Source: Parabacteroides merdae ATCC 43184 (lineage in GTDB: Bacteria; Bacteroidota; Bacteroidia; Bacteroidales; Tannerellaceae). From it: 64,000 nucleotides of DNA. Shown piece after piece: positions 53,680 through 63,665 of the stretch (position 1 is its first letter; every line of letters begins with the position of its first letter). The DNA lies in assembly GCF_025151215.1 (NCBI RefSeq), contig NZ_CP102286.1:124001-188000 (forward strand), given 5' to 3'. Under the pieces are notes generated by a model. It saw only the letters and a program-made list of their open reading frames with translations. It was not told where the DNA came from and did not search any database. Position numbers and translations under genes: made by a program.

Positions 53680-55512
53680 ATGAAGAAGATATATATAATG
53701 TCGGCCTTGGCAGTTTGTTTGTTCTCGGCAACGGCTTGTAGTGATTTTTTGGATCGTGAGCCAGATAAGATCATGACGGATGACCAGATTTTTGGTGATG
53801 CGGTGATGATTAAATCTGTTTTAGCGAATTATTATGGTCGCGTAACATGGGGACAACACATAAATGATAGCTATTCCATGACTTATATTGATGATGCGGC
53901 AAAAATGGATGGAGGACCGGATCAACGCTCTACGTTCGAAGATGATCTTTGGCGAGTGTATGATTATACGTTCATCCGTAATGTGAATCAGTTTTTAAAA
54001 GGGTTGCGTGAAACGGAAGTCCTGAAAGATTCTGAGAAAGCTCCATTAGAAGGGGAGGCGCGTTTTTTACGTGCTTGGTGTTATTTCAATATGTGCCGTG
54101 GTTTGGGCGGTATGCCGATAATCGGAGATGAGGTGTTTGACTATCAATCTGGTATGGATATAACTACGATGCAGTTTCCACGTTCGACGGAAGCAGAGAT
54201 GTATGATTATATCATAAGTGAATGCCAGGCTGTTTATAATTTATTGCCGGCGGAGAAACAGATAAATTCTGCTCGTGCAAATAGGTGGACGGCTAAGATG
54301 TTGGAAGCGCGTGCCGCTGTCTATGCTGCTTCGATCGCTAATTATAATAATAAAATGTCAACTCCGATTAAAACAGAGGGAGGGGAAGTTGGGATTCCGG
54401 CTGATAAGGCATCTGATTATTATAAAACGGCTTTGGCTGCCGCAGAGAATGTGATTAAAGACAGTCCTTATATTCTGCAGGATCGGCGTCCGGACAATAA
54501 GGGATTAAACTTTTATGAGGCGACATCCGTAAAAGACAATAATACAGAAGTTATTTGGGCACGGGATTATAAATATCCGGGGCAGACTGTTGAGTTTACG
54601 AAATATAATATTCCTAAGTCTCATGCGGAGGATATTGACAATAGTTATGGCGGTCCTGTTTTAAATCTGGTTGAAGCCTATGAATTGCTTGATACGGATA
54701 CCCCTGGGACGGATAGTAAGGTCGTGACTTCTGAAAATGGGACATTTAAGTTTTATGATTCGTCTGATGCTCCATTCAAAGACCGTGATCCTCGTTTATG
54801 GGGAACTATCCTTTATCCGGGTGCGGAATTGAAAAGTGTTCCGGTCGTATTGCAGGCAGGTCAGTTGGTAAAGAATAATGGAGAATGGGAGCTGATAGCT
54901 GGTGATTTGGACTCTAAAGACGCCAATGGAAATGCTTTGACTGCATTGAACGGTCCGAAAGAGTCTAATGAACAGTATGTTAATAAGACAGGTTTTTATT
55001 ATCGTAAATTTATTGATGAAACTCCTGGAGCATCGACGCGTGGTCGTAATTCCGAAATGTGGATGCCTCGTTTCCGTATGTCTGAAGCCTATATGATTGC
55101 GGCCGAAGCGTCTTTCGAACTGGAAAACGGACGTGCAGCCGAATTTATCAATGCCGTGCGTAATCGTGCAGGTGTGAAGCCGTTGGAAACTGTTACATTT
55201 GAGAATATCGTGCATGAATATCGCGTTGAATTTGCTTTCGAAGACCATCGTTATTGGGATATGAAGCGTTGGCGTTTGGCTGATAAGGTCTGGAATGGAA
55301 ACAACAATGATCCGCAGGCTCGTCACCGTCGCCTTTGGCCGTATCGTGTGGTTGCACCGGGTGACCCGAATGACGGCAAGTGGGTGTTTGTGGAAGACTT
55401 CTTGTTCATGTCTCCGAATGCACGTTATTTCCGGATGCAGAATTATTACAACTTCCTCGATTTGGGCTGGGTTAACAATAATCCTAAGTTGGTAAAGAAC
55501 CCGTATCAATAA
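53680..55512 (+). CDS. SusD/RagB-like glycan-binding lipoprotein (PUL 2)
   Basis: 610 residues with a lipoprotein signal (SALAVCLFSATACSDFLDREP). SusD features are the N-terminal helix pairs (RFLRAWCYFNMCRGLGGMPI, FPRSTEAEMYDYIISECQAV) and the C-terminal RMSEAYMIAAEASFE, NAVRNRAG, YEFEDHRYWDMKRW-like segment. It starts 6 nt after susC. Its length is slightly above average for the family. Confidence 0.95.
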   Translation: MKKIYIMSALAVCLFSATACSDFLDREPDKIMTDDQIFGDAVMIKSVLANYYGRVTWGQHINDSYSMTYIDDAAKMDGGPDQRSTFEDDLWRVYDYTFIRNVNQFLKGLRETEVLKDSEKAPLEGEARFLRAWCYFNMCRGLGGMPIIGDEVFDYQSGMDITTMQFPRSTEAEMYDYIISECQAVYNLLPAEKQINSARANRWTAKMLEARAAVYAASIANYNNKMSTPIKTEGGEVGIPADKASDYYKTALAAAENVIKDSPYILQDRRPDNKGLNFYEATSVKDNNTEVIWARDYKYPGQTVEFTKYNIPKSHAEDIDNSYGGPVLNLVEAYELLDTDTPGTDSKVVTSENGTFKFYDSSDAPFKDRDPRLWGTILYPGAELKSVPVVLQAGQLVKNNGEWELIAGDLDSKDANGNALTALNGPKESNEQYVNKTGFYYRKFIDETPGASTRGRNSEMWMPRFRMSEAYMIAAEASFELENGRAAEFINAVRNRAGVKPLETVTFENIVHEYRVEFAFEDHRYWDMKRWRLADKVWNGNNNDPQARHRRLWPYRVVAPGDPNDGKWVFVEDFLFMSPNARYFRMQNYYNFLDLGWVNNNPKLVKNPYQ

Positions 55513-55522
55513 TTAAAAATGC

Positions 55523-56203
55523 ATGAGTATGAAGATTATATCTAATATTTTTTCGGTAATTTTACTGCTGGTATTGTTTTCCGGCTGTGGAAAAGATAAT
55601 TTTGATGCGCCGGAATCCAAACTGGTTGGTAGAGTTACTTATCAGGGACAGGCTTTGAACTTGCGTGGAACCGGCGAAGCAGTCCAGTTGCAGTTGTATC
55701 AGGATGGTTATGAGAAGAATGATCCGATTTCTGTTTTTGTAGGACAAGATGGTACTTTCTCCGCTCTTTTGTTTGATGGTGAATATCGTTTGACGACAAG
55801 AGACGGGAACGGACCGTGGGTGAATAATCATGAGTCCGTAACCGTGAATTTGAAAGGACATACGGAAGTGAATCTGGAAGTTACTCCGTATTTTATGATT
55901 TCGAACGAACAATTGTCTGTTACGGGATCGGCAATGAACGCGTCGTTTATGATTAACAGGATTGTGCCGGATGCGAAGATCAGTCGGGTGATGTTGTTAT
56001 TAAGCAAGACGCAATTTGCGGATGATGTCAACAACTTGTACCGTCAGGACTTCTCGGATGTCGTTCCCGGTAGCGTGAATCTTTCTGCCGATATTAGCGG
56101 TAATACCGAAATAGTAAAGGCAAAAGCCCTTTACGCTCGTGTCGGTGTTTTGGCTAACGGAGCGGATCAGGCTATCTATTCGCCAGTGGTTCGGTTGAAG
56201 TGA
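55523..56203 (+). CDS. DUF3823 lipoprotein (PUL 2 surface protein)
   Basis: 226 residues with lipoprotein signal SVILLLVLFSGCGKDN. An N-terminal carboxypeptidase-regulatory-like beta-sandwich (LVGRVTYQGQALNLRGTGEAVQLQLYQDGY) and a second beta-domain match DUF3823, usually encoded directly after SusD in Bacteroidetes PULs. It is thought to be a surface glycan-binding accessory protein, but direct evidence is scarce. The intrinsic terminator after it suggests that the receptor and enzyme genes are separate transcripts. Confidence 0.85.
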   Translation: MSMKIISNIFSVILLLVLFSGCGKDNFDAPESKLVGRVTYQGQALNLRGTGEAVQLQLYQDGYEKNDPISVFVGQDGTFSALLFDGEYRLTTRDGNGPWVNNHESVTVNLKGHTEVNLEVTPYFMISNEQLSVTGSAMNASFMINRIVPDAKISRVMLLLSKTQFADDVNNLYRQDFSDVVPGSVNLSADISGNTEIVKAKALYARVGVLANGADQAIYSPVVRLK

Positions 56204-56212
56204 TAAGGTTAT

Positions 56213-56257
56213 TGCCGGATAGGATGCTTGAAAAACGGTTATCCTATCCGGTTTTGC
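56213..56257 (+). terminator. Intrinsic terminator after the DUF3823 gene
   Basis: CCGGATAGGAT and ATCCTATCCGG pair around about 15 nt and are followed by TTTTG. Confidence 0.8.
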
Positions 56258-56340
56258 GTATCAAGCTGATTTCATGTAGTTTTGATTGATATTTGAAAGT
56301 AAATGATTGATAATTGAAAATGTGATAGAAGGCGAAAGAA

Positions 56341-56348
56341 TACCTTTG
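56341..56348 (+). promoter_or_regulatory. Probable promoter -7 element for the PUL 2 enzyme genes
   Basis: TACCTTTG fits TAnnTTTG and lies about 55 nt before the fusion gene. The -33 element is not clear. Confidence 0.45.
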
Positions 56349-56403
56349 CACATGATTTATTATCAAGTCAGTTTGTGTTTAATTATATATATATTTATTA
56401 GAA

Positions 56404-59361
56404 ATGAAGAAGGCCTTTCTGATACTATTGATTTGTTGCCAAGGGATACTGCTGAACGTGTCCTGCGGTTCAGGGAGTTTGTTTGAGCCGGATAAAAGGA
56501 ACGCATTGCGCGCTCCTTCTTATCCGCTTATTTCCGTAGATCCATATACCAGCGTTTGGTCGTTTGCAGATGAATTGAATGCTGATGTGACCCGCCATTG
56601 GACCGGCAAGGAACAGGCCTTGTTGGGGGTAGTGGATGTGGATGGTGTTTCTTATCGTTTCATGGGAAAGGAAACACCGGAAGAGGGAGCATCGGTTCGT
56701 TTTGCGACTGCTGCCCGACAGTTGTCTGTGAATGTCCTTCCCACGCAAACTTATTATACATTTGAATGTGGTCCGGTTTTGCTCGATGTCGTTTTTACGG
56801 CTCCGTTATTGCTGGATGATTTGGATCGGATGTCCATGCCGGTCAATTATATTTCTTGGCAGGTTCGTTCGGCAGATCAAAAGAAGCATGAGGTACGGGT
56901 GAGTGTCGAAGCTTTTTCATCTTTGGCCGTCAACACGGAGGATCAGGCGGTCATGGTTGAGAGGGAGGTGGAAAACGGTATTTCTTATTTGAAGACAGGA
57001 ACGGCTGAGCAGGCTGTTTTGTTACGCAAAGGGGATGATGTCCGTATTGACTGGGGTTATTTCTATTTGGCGGCACAAGTGGAAAAGGAGACGGTGATGG
57101 AGGTTGGCGATCGGAAACAACTTGTCTACAGCCATATTTTGGAGGCAGTGTCTTCTTCTCCGAAGGCCGGGTTCCTGATGGTGGGCTATGACGACTTGTA
57201 TGCCATCCAGTATTTCAAGGATAACCGGATGGCGTATTGGAAACATAACGGTAAGAAAAATATCCGGCAGGCATTTGAAGAATCAGCGAAGGAATATCGT
57301 TCGGTTATGGAGCGCTGCCGTCATTTCGACACTCGTCTGATGGAAGACGCGGAAAAAGCCGGTGGAAAAGAATATGCAGAACTTTGTGCCATTGCTTACC
57401 GCCAGGCGGTGGCGGCCCACAAACTTATAGAAGATAAAGACGGGAATCTGTTGTTTCTTTCCAAGGAGAATTTTAGCAATGGTTCGATCGGTACGGTTGA
57501 TGTGACGTATCCGTCTGCCCCCTTGTTCTTACTTTATAATCCGGAATTATTGAAAGGAATGCTGAATCCGATTTTCCATTACAGCGAAAGCGGACGATGG
57601 AACAAGCCTTTTGCCGCCCATGATGTCGGAACCTATCCTCATGCCAACGGGCAGACATATCCTTTCGATATGCCGGTCGAAGAATGTGGGAATATGTTGA
57701 TTCTGACAACTGCCATCGCTCTGCGCGAAGGTAATGCGGATTATGCTCGTGAACATTGGAAGACGTTGGGTGTTTGGGCTAATTATTTGCTGAAAGAGGG
57801 ACTTGATCCGGAAAATCAGTTGTGTACGGATGATTTTGCCGGACACCTGGCCCATAATGCAAACCTTTCGATAAAGGCGATCATAGGGATTGCCGGATAT
57901 GGAAAGTTGGCCGAGATGTTGGGAGATAAGGAACAGGCTGTCAGGTATGTTTCAGCCGCTCGCGAGATGGCAGAGAAATGGGAGCGGATGGCTGATGATG
58001 GAGATCATTACCGGCTGACATTCGACCGGGAAAATACTTGGAGCCAGAAGTATAATCTGGTTTGGGATAGAGTTTTGGGCTTGCATATCTTTCCGGACAG
58101 GATCGCCCGGAAGGAGGTCGCTTTCTATTTGAGTCGGCAACAGCCGTTCGGCCTTCCGCTTGACAGCCGCAAGACCTATACCAAGATTGATTGGATTTTA
58201 TGGACAGCGTGCTTGGCAGATACGCAGGAGGATTTCTCCCGTTTGTTATCACCCGCCTATAAATATGTGAATGAAACCGAACCTCGCGTACCCCTGACCG
58301 ACTGGTATGAGGCTACCGACGGCCGGTCCATCAACATGCGTGCCCGTTCGGTAGTGGGGGGCTTTTTTATGAAGATGCTGGAAAAGCAGATGTATAAACC
58401 CTCTTTTCGTCCTGAGCCGGCGGAAGAACCAGTGGTGGAAGCCAAGAGCACTTATCGGAATCCGGTGATCGATTACAGTTTGCCTGATCCGACCATCATC
58501 AAAGCGGATGATGGCTATTTCTACTTGTATGCAACCGAAGATATCCGCAATACGCCGATCCATCGTTCACGCAACTTGGTGGACTGGGAGGAGATCGGAA
58601 CGGCTTTCACGGAAGAAACACGTCCGACCTTCGAGCCGAAAGGAGGCTTATGGGCACCGGATATCAATTATATTAACGGACAATATGTATTGTATTATTC
58701 CATGTCCGTCTGGGGAGGTGAGTGGACCTGTGGGATCGGAGTTGCTACATCCGACAAACCGGAAGGGCCGTTCATTGACAAGGGACCGTTGTTCCGAAGC
58801 AAGACAATTCAAGTTCAAAATTCTATAGACCAATTTTTCATGGAGGATAACGGGAAAAAATACCTGTTTTGGGGTAGTTTCCGCGGTATCTATGGGATAG
58901 AGTTGTCGGGAGACGGCCTATCTGTTCGGGACGGAGCCAAAAAGAAACAGGTTGCCGGAACCGCCTACGAAGGTACTTACATCCATAAAAGGGGCGATTA
59001 TTATTATTTGTTTGCCTCGATAGGGAGTTGTTGTGAGGGATTGAAAAGTACCTATACTACAGTTGTAGGCCGTTCTGACAGCCTGTTCGGCCCGTACACC
59101 GACAAACAGGGACGACCGATGATGGAAAATCATCACGAAGTTCTGATTCATGGAAATGATGCTTTTGTCGGTACAGGGCATAACTCGGAAATCGTTACGG
59201 ACGACCGTGGGAACGACTGGGTTCTCTATCATGCCGTGAGCCGTGAACATCCTACCGGACGAGTCCTGATGTTGGATCGGATCCGTTGGAGAGATGGCTG
59301 GCCGGAAGTTGAAGGGGCAAGTCCTTCTTTAGAAGCGGAAGCTCCGGAGTTTATTAATTGA
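56404..59361 (+). CDS. Glutaminase-like (DUF4965/DUF1793) and GH43 fusion lipoprotein
   Basis: A 985-residue two-part protein with a lipoprotein signal (LILLICCQGILLNVSC). Residues about 35-670 match the fungal-glutaminase-A-like set: LRAPSYPLISVDPYTSVWSF and HWTGKEQALLGVVDVDGVSYRFM (DUF4964/5127), then GTVDVTYPSAPLFLLYNPELL, HDVGTYPHANGQ and EECGNMLILTTAIA (DUF4965/1793). Residues about 685-985 are a GH43 five-bladed propeller with candidate catalytic residues D695 (LPDPTII, base), D753 (LWAPDIN, pKa modulator) and E856 (YEGTYIH, acid). The GH43 half should cut arabinosyl or xylosyl linkages. The role of the first half is unknown. No frameshift separates the two. Confidence 0.88.
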   Translation: MKKAFLILLICCQGILLNVSCGSGSLFEPDKRNALRAPSYPLISVDPYTSVWSFADELNADVTRHWTGKEQALLGVVDVDGVSYRFMGKETPEEGASVRFATAARQLSVNVLPTQTYYTFECGPVLLDVVFTAPLLLDDLDRMSMPVNYISWQVRSADQKKHEVRVSVEAFSSLAVNTEDQAVMVEREVENGISYLKTGTAEQAVLLRKGDDVRIDWGYFYLAAQVEKETVMEVGDRKQLVYSHILEAVSSSPKAGFLMVGYDDLYAIQYFKDNRMAYWKHNGKKNIRQAFEESAKEYRSVMERCRHFDTRLMEDAEKAGGKEYAELCAIAYRQAVAAHKLIEDKDGNLLFLSKENFSNGSIGTVDVTYPSAPLFLLYNPELLKGMLNPIFHYSESGRWNKPFAAHDVGTYPHANGQTYPFDMPVEECGNMLILTTAIALREGNADYAREHWKTLGVWANYLLKEGLDPENQLCTDDFAGHLAHNANLSIKAIIGIAGYGKLAEMLGDKEQAVRYVSAAREMAEKWERMADDGDHYRLTFDRENTWSQKYNLVWDRVLGLHIFPDRIARKEVAFYLSRQQPFGLPLDSRKTYTKIDWILWTACLADTQEDFSRLLSPAYKYVNETEPRVPLTDWYEATDGRSINMRARSVVGGFFMKMLEKQMYKPSFRPEPAEEPVVEAKSTYRNPVIDYSLPDPTIIKADDGYFYLYATEDIRNTPIHRSRNLVDWEEIGTAFTEETRPTFEPKGGLWAPDINYINGQYVLYYSMSVWGGEWTCGIGVATSDKPEGPFIDKGPLFRSKTIQVQNSIDQFFMEDNGKKYLFWGSFRGIYGIELSGDGLSVRDGAKKKQVAGTAYEGTYIHKRGDYYYLFASIGSCCEGLKSTYTTVVGRSDSLFGPYTDKQGRPMMENHHEVLIHGNDAFVGTGHNSEIVTDDRGNDWVLYHAVSREHPTGRVLMLDRIRWRDGWPEVEGASPSLEAEAPEFIN

Positions 59362-59397
59362 AAATTATAATCATTCACAAATCATAAAGTATAAATC

Positions 59398-61209
59398 ATG
59401 AAAAAGACCTTATTTGTATGTTGTGCATTGGCACTGGCCTTGGGTGCACAGGCTCAATGGAAACCGGTAGGAGATAAGATCAAGACACCGTGGTCGGAAC
59501 AGGTAAATCCGGCGAATGTCCTTCCTGAATATCCCCGTCCTCAGTTGGAACGTGGCGATTGGCAAAATCTGAACGGGGAATGGGAATATGCCATCAAACC
59601 GGTTGGCGATGTAGAACCGGCAACATTCGATGGTAAGATTTTGGTTCCTTTTGCTGTCGAATCCTCTCTGTCTGGCGTACAGAAAGAAGTTGGCGAAAAC
59701 AGCGAATTATGGTATAAGCGTACTTTTTCCGTTCCTTCAGCCTGGAAAAATAAGGACATCATGTTAAATTTCGGTGCGGTGGATTGGAAAGCGGACGTGT
59801 TTGTAAACGACATCCTGATCGGTTCTCATAAAGGCGGTTTCACTCCGTTCTCCTTCAACATCACTCCGTATCTGACAGGAAAGAACAACCAGAAGCTGGT
59901 TGTCCGTGTATGGGATCCTAGTGATAAGGGATATCAACCGCGCGGTAAACAAACTTCCCGTCCGGAAGGCATTTGGTACACACCAGTAACCGGTATCTGG
60001 CAGACAGTATGGTTGGAACCGGTAGCTGCTGCCCATGTGACTTCGGTAAAGTCTATTTCCAATATTGACAATAATACGTTGAATGTGACGGTCGGAACTT
60101 CCTGCGACTGCAATTCCGGTATCGTAACCGTGAAATTGTTGGACAAAGGCCAGGTTGTGGCTTCCGCAAAAGGCGTTCAAGGAAAGGAATTGCGTTTGTC
60201 CGTACAAAACCCGACACTTTGGAGCCCGTCCAATCCTTATTTGTATGATATGACGGTTTCTTTGTCGAAAGACGGAAAGGTGCTGGATGAAGTAAAATCA
60301 TATACGGCTTTCCGTAAGATTTCTTCTAAACGCGATGCTGCCGGCATTATGCGCATGCAGTTGAATAATCAGGATTTATTCCAGTTCGGCCCGCTGGACC
60401 AGGGATGGTGGCCTGACGGACTTTATACGGCTCCGACAGATGAAGCATTGTTGTTCGACATCAAGAAAACAAAAGATTGGGGCTTCAATATGATCCGTAA
60501 GCACGTGAAAGTGGAACCGGCACGCTGGTATTATCATTGCGATAAGGAAGGTATCTTGGTATGGCAGGATATGCCGAGCGGCGATCATGGCTCTTACATC
60601 TGGGATCACCATGTGTATAACGGTGGAAAAGACAATGAACGTACACCTGAATCCAAGGCCAACTATTATCGTGAATGGAAAGAGATCATGGACCTTTGCA
60701 TATCCAATCCTTCCGTAGTCGTTTGGGTTCCTTTCAACGAAGCATGGGGACAGTTTGAAACGGAAAAAGCGGCTGAATGGACAAAGACTTACGATCCTTC
60801 CCGTCTGGTGAACCCGGCAAGCGGCGGCAACCATCGTCCTTGCGGTGATATCTTGGATCTGCATAACTATCCGGCTCCCGATATGTTCCTGTTCGATCCG
60901 AAACGTGTGAATGTGTTGGGTGAATACGGTGGAATCGGCCTTCCGGTAGAAAACCATTTGTGGTGGAACAAACGCAACTGGGGATATGTGCAGTTTAAGA
61001 ACAGCGACGAAGTGACGGCTGAATATGTCAAATACGCCAATATCCTGAAAGATTATGTGAAACGTGGTTTCTCTGCCGCTGTCTATACGCAGACAACTGA
61101 TGTGGAAGGTGAAGTGAACGGTCTGATGACATACGACCGCAAAGTGATCAAGATCGACGAAGCTGCTGTAAAGAAAGCCAATCAGTCAGTTATTAACGAA
61201 TTAAAGTAA
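59398..61209 (+). CDS. GH2 family glycoside hydrolase A
   Basis: 603 residues with signal peptide KTLFVCCALALALGAQA. The order is typical for GH2: sugar-binding jelly roll (RPQLERGDWQNLNGEWEYAI, WYKRTFSVP), Ig-like domain, then a TIM barrel with acid/base E448 (VWVPFNEAWG) and nucleophile E509 (VLGEYGG). GH2 members include beta-galactosidases, beta-glucuronidases and alpha-L-arabinopyranosidases, and the specificity is not evident. It lacks the extra C-terminal domains of large LacZ-type enzymes. It starts 36 nt after the GH43 fusion gene and is followed 4 nt later by a paralogue. Confidence 0.9.
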   Translation: MKKTLFVCCALALALGAQAQWKPVGDKIKTPWSEQVNPANVLPEYPRPQLERGDWQNLNGEWEYAIKPVGDVEPATFDGKILVPFAVESSLSGVQKEVGENSELWYKRTFSVPSAWKNKDIMLNFGAVDWKADVFVNDILIGSHKGGFTPFSFNITPYLTGKNNQKLVVRVWDPSDKGYQPRGKQTSRPEGIWYTPVTGIWQTVWLEPVAAAHVTSVKSISNIDNNTLNVTVGTSCDCNSGIVTVKLLDKGQVVASAKGVQGKELRLSVQNPTLWSPSNPYLYDMTVSLSKDGKVLDEVKSYTAFRKISSKRDAAGIMRMQLNNQDLFQFGPLDQGWWPDGLYTAPTDEALLFDIKKTKDWGFNMIRKHVKVEPARWYYHCDKEGILVWQDMPSGDHGSYIWDHHVYNGGKDNERTPESKANYYREWKEIMDLCISNPSVVVWVPFNEAWGQFETEKAAEWTKTYDPSRLVNPASGGNHRPCGDILDLHNYPAPDMFLFDPKRVNVLGEYGGIGLPVENHLWWNKRNWGYVQFKNSDEVTAEYVKYANILKDYVKRGFSAAVYTQTTDVEGEVNGLMTYDRKVIKIDEAAVKKANQSVINELK

Positions 61210-61213
61210 AAGC

Positions 61214-63067
61214 ATGAAACGGATTAGCATAGCTTTTTTATCTCTTTTTCTGTGCGTGGCCTCTGTCTGGTCTATGCCGCGTCCCGAATATCCCCGTCCG
61301 CAGTTCGAGCGGGCGGGTTGGGTCAACCTGAATGGGGAATGGACCTGCTCGTTTGATTTCGGCGGTTCAGGAATGGAACGCGAGTTCTATAAATCGAAAG
61401 GTTTTGACAAGAAGATCACTGTTCCCTTCTGCCCGGAAAGTAAATTGTCCGGTATTGGATATACGGACTTTATCAATCATTTCTGGTATCAGCGTCCGAT
61501 CACGATCCCGCAGGAATGGAACGGAAAGAACATTCTGCTTAATTTCGGTGCGGTCTACTATAAATCGGAAGTCTATATCGATGGTGTTTTGGCTAGCCGC
61601 CATTTCGGTGGGACTTCCTCGTTTGCCGTGGATATTACTTCTCTGGTAAAGTCAGGCCAGACACATAGTCTGGTTGTTTATGTGGAGAGCGACGTCCGTG
61701 GGGCCAAACAAGCAGCCGGCAAACAGAATCTGCAATACGCCTCTTATGGCTGCAACTACACCCGTACGACCGGTATCTGGCAGACGGTCTGGATGGAAGC
61801 GGTCCATCCGGAAGGATTGCAATCGGTTCAGCTTCTGACGGATATCGACCAGCAGCAATTGGTGGTCCGTCCTCGTTTCTATAAGGAAGCAGGTGGAAAA
61901 TTGCAGGTGACATTGAAAGACAACGGCAAGGTGGTTGCCAGCCGGACGGTTTCGGCAAGCTCTCTGTCTTCTGTGGTTCTTCCAGTCAAGAAAATGAAGA
62001 CCTGGAGTCCGGAAAGTCCTTTCCTCTATGATTTGGAGTACAAAGTATTGGATAAGAATGGAAATATAATTGATGAGGTCAATGGTTATGCCGGTATGCG
62101 CAAAGTGCATATCGAAGGCAATAAGATTTATCTGAACAATAAGCCTTACTACCAGCGCCTGGTGCTCGACCAAGGTTTCTATCCCGACGGCATCTGGACG
62201 GCTCCGAGTGACGAGGCGTTGAAACGGGATATCGAACTCTCTATGGAGGCAGGTTTCAATGGAGCACGCCTGCATCAGAAGGTTTTCGAAGAACGTTTCT
62301 ATTATTGGGCGGATAAGATGGGTTATCTGACTTGGGGGGAAGCTTCCAGCTGGGGGATGGATTGTAACGATACGGAAACGGCTCGTAATTTCATTACCGA
62401 ATGGAGTGAGATTGTGCAGCGCGACCGTAACCATCCGTCACTCCTGATCTGGACGCCGACCAACGAGGAGTTCTGGCCCGACCGTGTGCAATATCCGCGT
62501 TTGATGCACGACCTCTACAACCTGACGAAAATGATCGATCCGACGCGTCCTTTCCATGGGGCAAGCGGTGGAACGCATATCGCAACCGATATCTGGACCG
62601 TTCATAATTACGAACAGGACCCCGCCAAGTTGAAGGAGAAACTGTATAACGGTGGCAAACTGATGGAAGCTCCGAAATGGGAAATCCATCTGATGCCGAT
62701 GAATATCGGTTACAACGGCCTGAAATATACCGACCAGTATGCTTTCCCGGAATACAAGAAGGACATGCCTTACTTGGTGGATGAGTTTGGCGGTATCAAA
62801 TGGAATCCGTCGCAGCAGATGGAGAGCGCCCAGAATACATCCTGGGGATATGGCGAACCGCCTCGTTCCCTGGAAGAGTTCTATGCTCGTCTGGAAGGCC
62901 AGGTGGATGCTGTGCTCTCTCTCTCAAATGATATTTGGGGCTATTGCTATACGCAGCTTACGGATGTGGAACAGGAGCAAAACGGTATTTATTATTACGA
63001 CCGTACCCCTAAGTTCGACATGAAGCGTATCCACGCCATTTTCAGTAAGACACCAGATTCAAAATAA
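61214..63067 (+). CDS. GH2 family glycoside hydrolase B
   Basis: 617 residues with signal peptide IAFLSLFLCVASVWS. Same layout as the preceding gene: jelly roll (RPQFERAGWVNLNGEWTCSF), Ig-like domain, TIM barrel with acid/base E418 (IWTPTNEEFW) and nucleophile E524 (YLVDEFGG). It is a paralogue rather than a duplicate, since the barrels differ widely, for example in the substrate-side insert (LMEAPKWEIHLMPMNIGYNG). The two may act on different linkages of one glycan. It ends the PUL 2 enzyme operon, with a terminator 17 nt later. Confidence 0.9.
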   Translation: MKRISIAFLSLFLCVASVWSMPRPEYPRPQFERAGWVNLNGEWTCSFDFGGSGMEREFYKSKGFDKKITVPFCPESKLSGIGYTDFINHFWYQRPITIPQEWNGKNILLNFGAVYYKSEVYIDGVLASRHFGGTSSFAVDITSLVKSGQTHSLVVYVESDVRGAKQAAGKQNLQYASYGCNYTRTTGIWQTVWMEAVHPEGLQSVQLLTDIDQQQLVVRPRFYKEAGGKLQVTLKDNGKVVASRTVSASSLSSVVLPVKKMKTWSPESPFLYDLEYKVLDKNGNIIDEVNGYAGMRKVHIEGNKIYLNNKPYYQRLVLDQGFYPDGIWTAPSDEALKRDIELSMEAGFNGARLHQKVFEERFYYWADKMGYLTWGEASSWGMDCNDTETARNFITEWSEIVQRDRNHPSLLIWTPTNEEFWPDRVQYPRLMHDLYNLTKMIDPTRPFHGASGGTHIATDIWTVHNYEQDPAKLKEKLYNGGKLMEAPKWEIHLMPMNIGYNGLKYTDQYAFPEYKKDMPYLVDEFGGIKWNPSQQMESAQNTSWGYGEPPRSLEEFYARLEGQVDAVLSLSNDIWGYCYTQLTDVEQEQNGIYYYDRTPKFDMKRIHAIFSKTPDSK

Positions 63068-63083
63068 TAACGGACTAAAAATC

Positions 63084-63125
63084 AATTAGGGGGCAGGGAA
63101 TATCCTTGTCCCCTAATTTTTTTTG
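63084..63125 (+). terminator. Intrinsic terminator of PUL 2
   Basis: AATTAGGGG (63084-63092) pairs with CCCCTAATT (63110-63118) and is followed by a run of T. Confidence 0.85.
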
Positions 63126-63285
63126 TGCCTATTCGGAGCGTTGTTTCTCAAAGTGGTAAGGAAAATGCAAAATGATCCTATCCGGACTCTGCCCGTTCTC
63201 AAGAAGCAACTGATCCGGAACATACCATAAACTATCTCGGAAGTCATAGTAAACTAATTCAAGGCATATAGCATATTATTTATAT

Positions 63286-63375
63286 GTAGTACTACTTGTC
63301 ACGAATACGTAGTACTATCTATCATCAATTGGTAGTACTACATATGGGCAATTGGTGGTGACTGCCAATAGATAC
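63286..63375. repeat. Degenerate 23-bp tandem array (about 4 units)
   Basis: Units start at 63286, 63309, 63332 and 63355. The first three begin GTAGTACTA(C/T), a palindrome, followed by 13-14 divergent bases. The fourth is GTGGTGACTG. The 598-nt gap (63068-63665) otherwise holds the PUL 2 terminator and the DUF4290 promoter, and no gene is seen in it. Confidence 0.75.
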
Positions 63376-63637
63376 TTTGCTATATGTTATCATTTAGTTC
63401 TTGAGGTGTTTGGAGTTAGTTGATGGCATGAAACGAGTTAGTGTACCAGTTATCTGCAGACCGATGTCATTTTAGTCATTTGCCCAGCCATGTTTTGATA
63501 CGTTTGTTCATTGGCTTTTCAAAATAGTAGTAGGAAAGCAAACATATTATAATCGGTTTTCTTTCTCCTTGGTTTTATAGGCTTTTCTTAACACTCTGCG
63601 GGGGAGGAGCCGTATTGTTTAAATCAATTATAATCTG

Positions 63638-63645
63638 TAACTTTG
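63638..63645 (+). promoter_or_regulatory. Probable promoter -7 element for the DUF4290 gene
   Basis: TAACTTTG fits TAnnTTTG, with ATTG 20 nt further upstream as a weak -33 element. The start codon follows about 20 nt later. Confidence 0.55.
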
Positions 63646-63665
63646 CCGGATAAACAGAATTTGTA

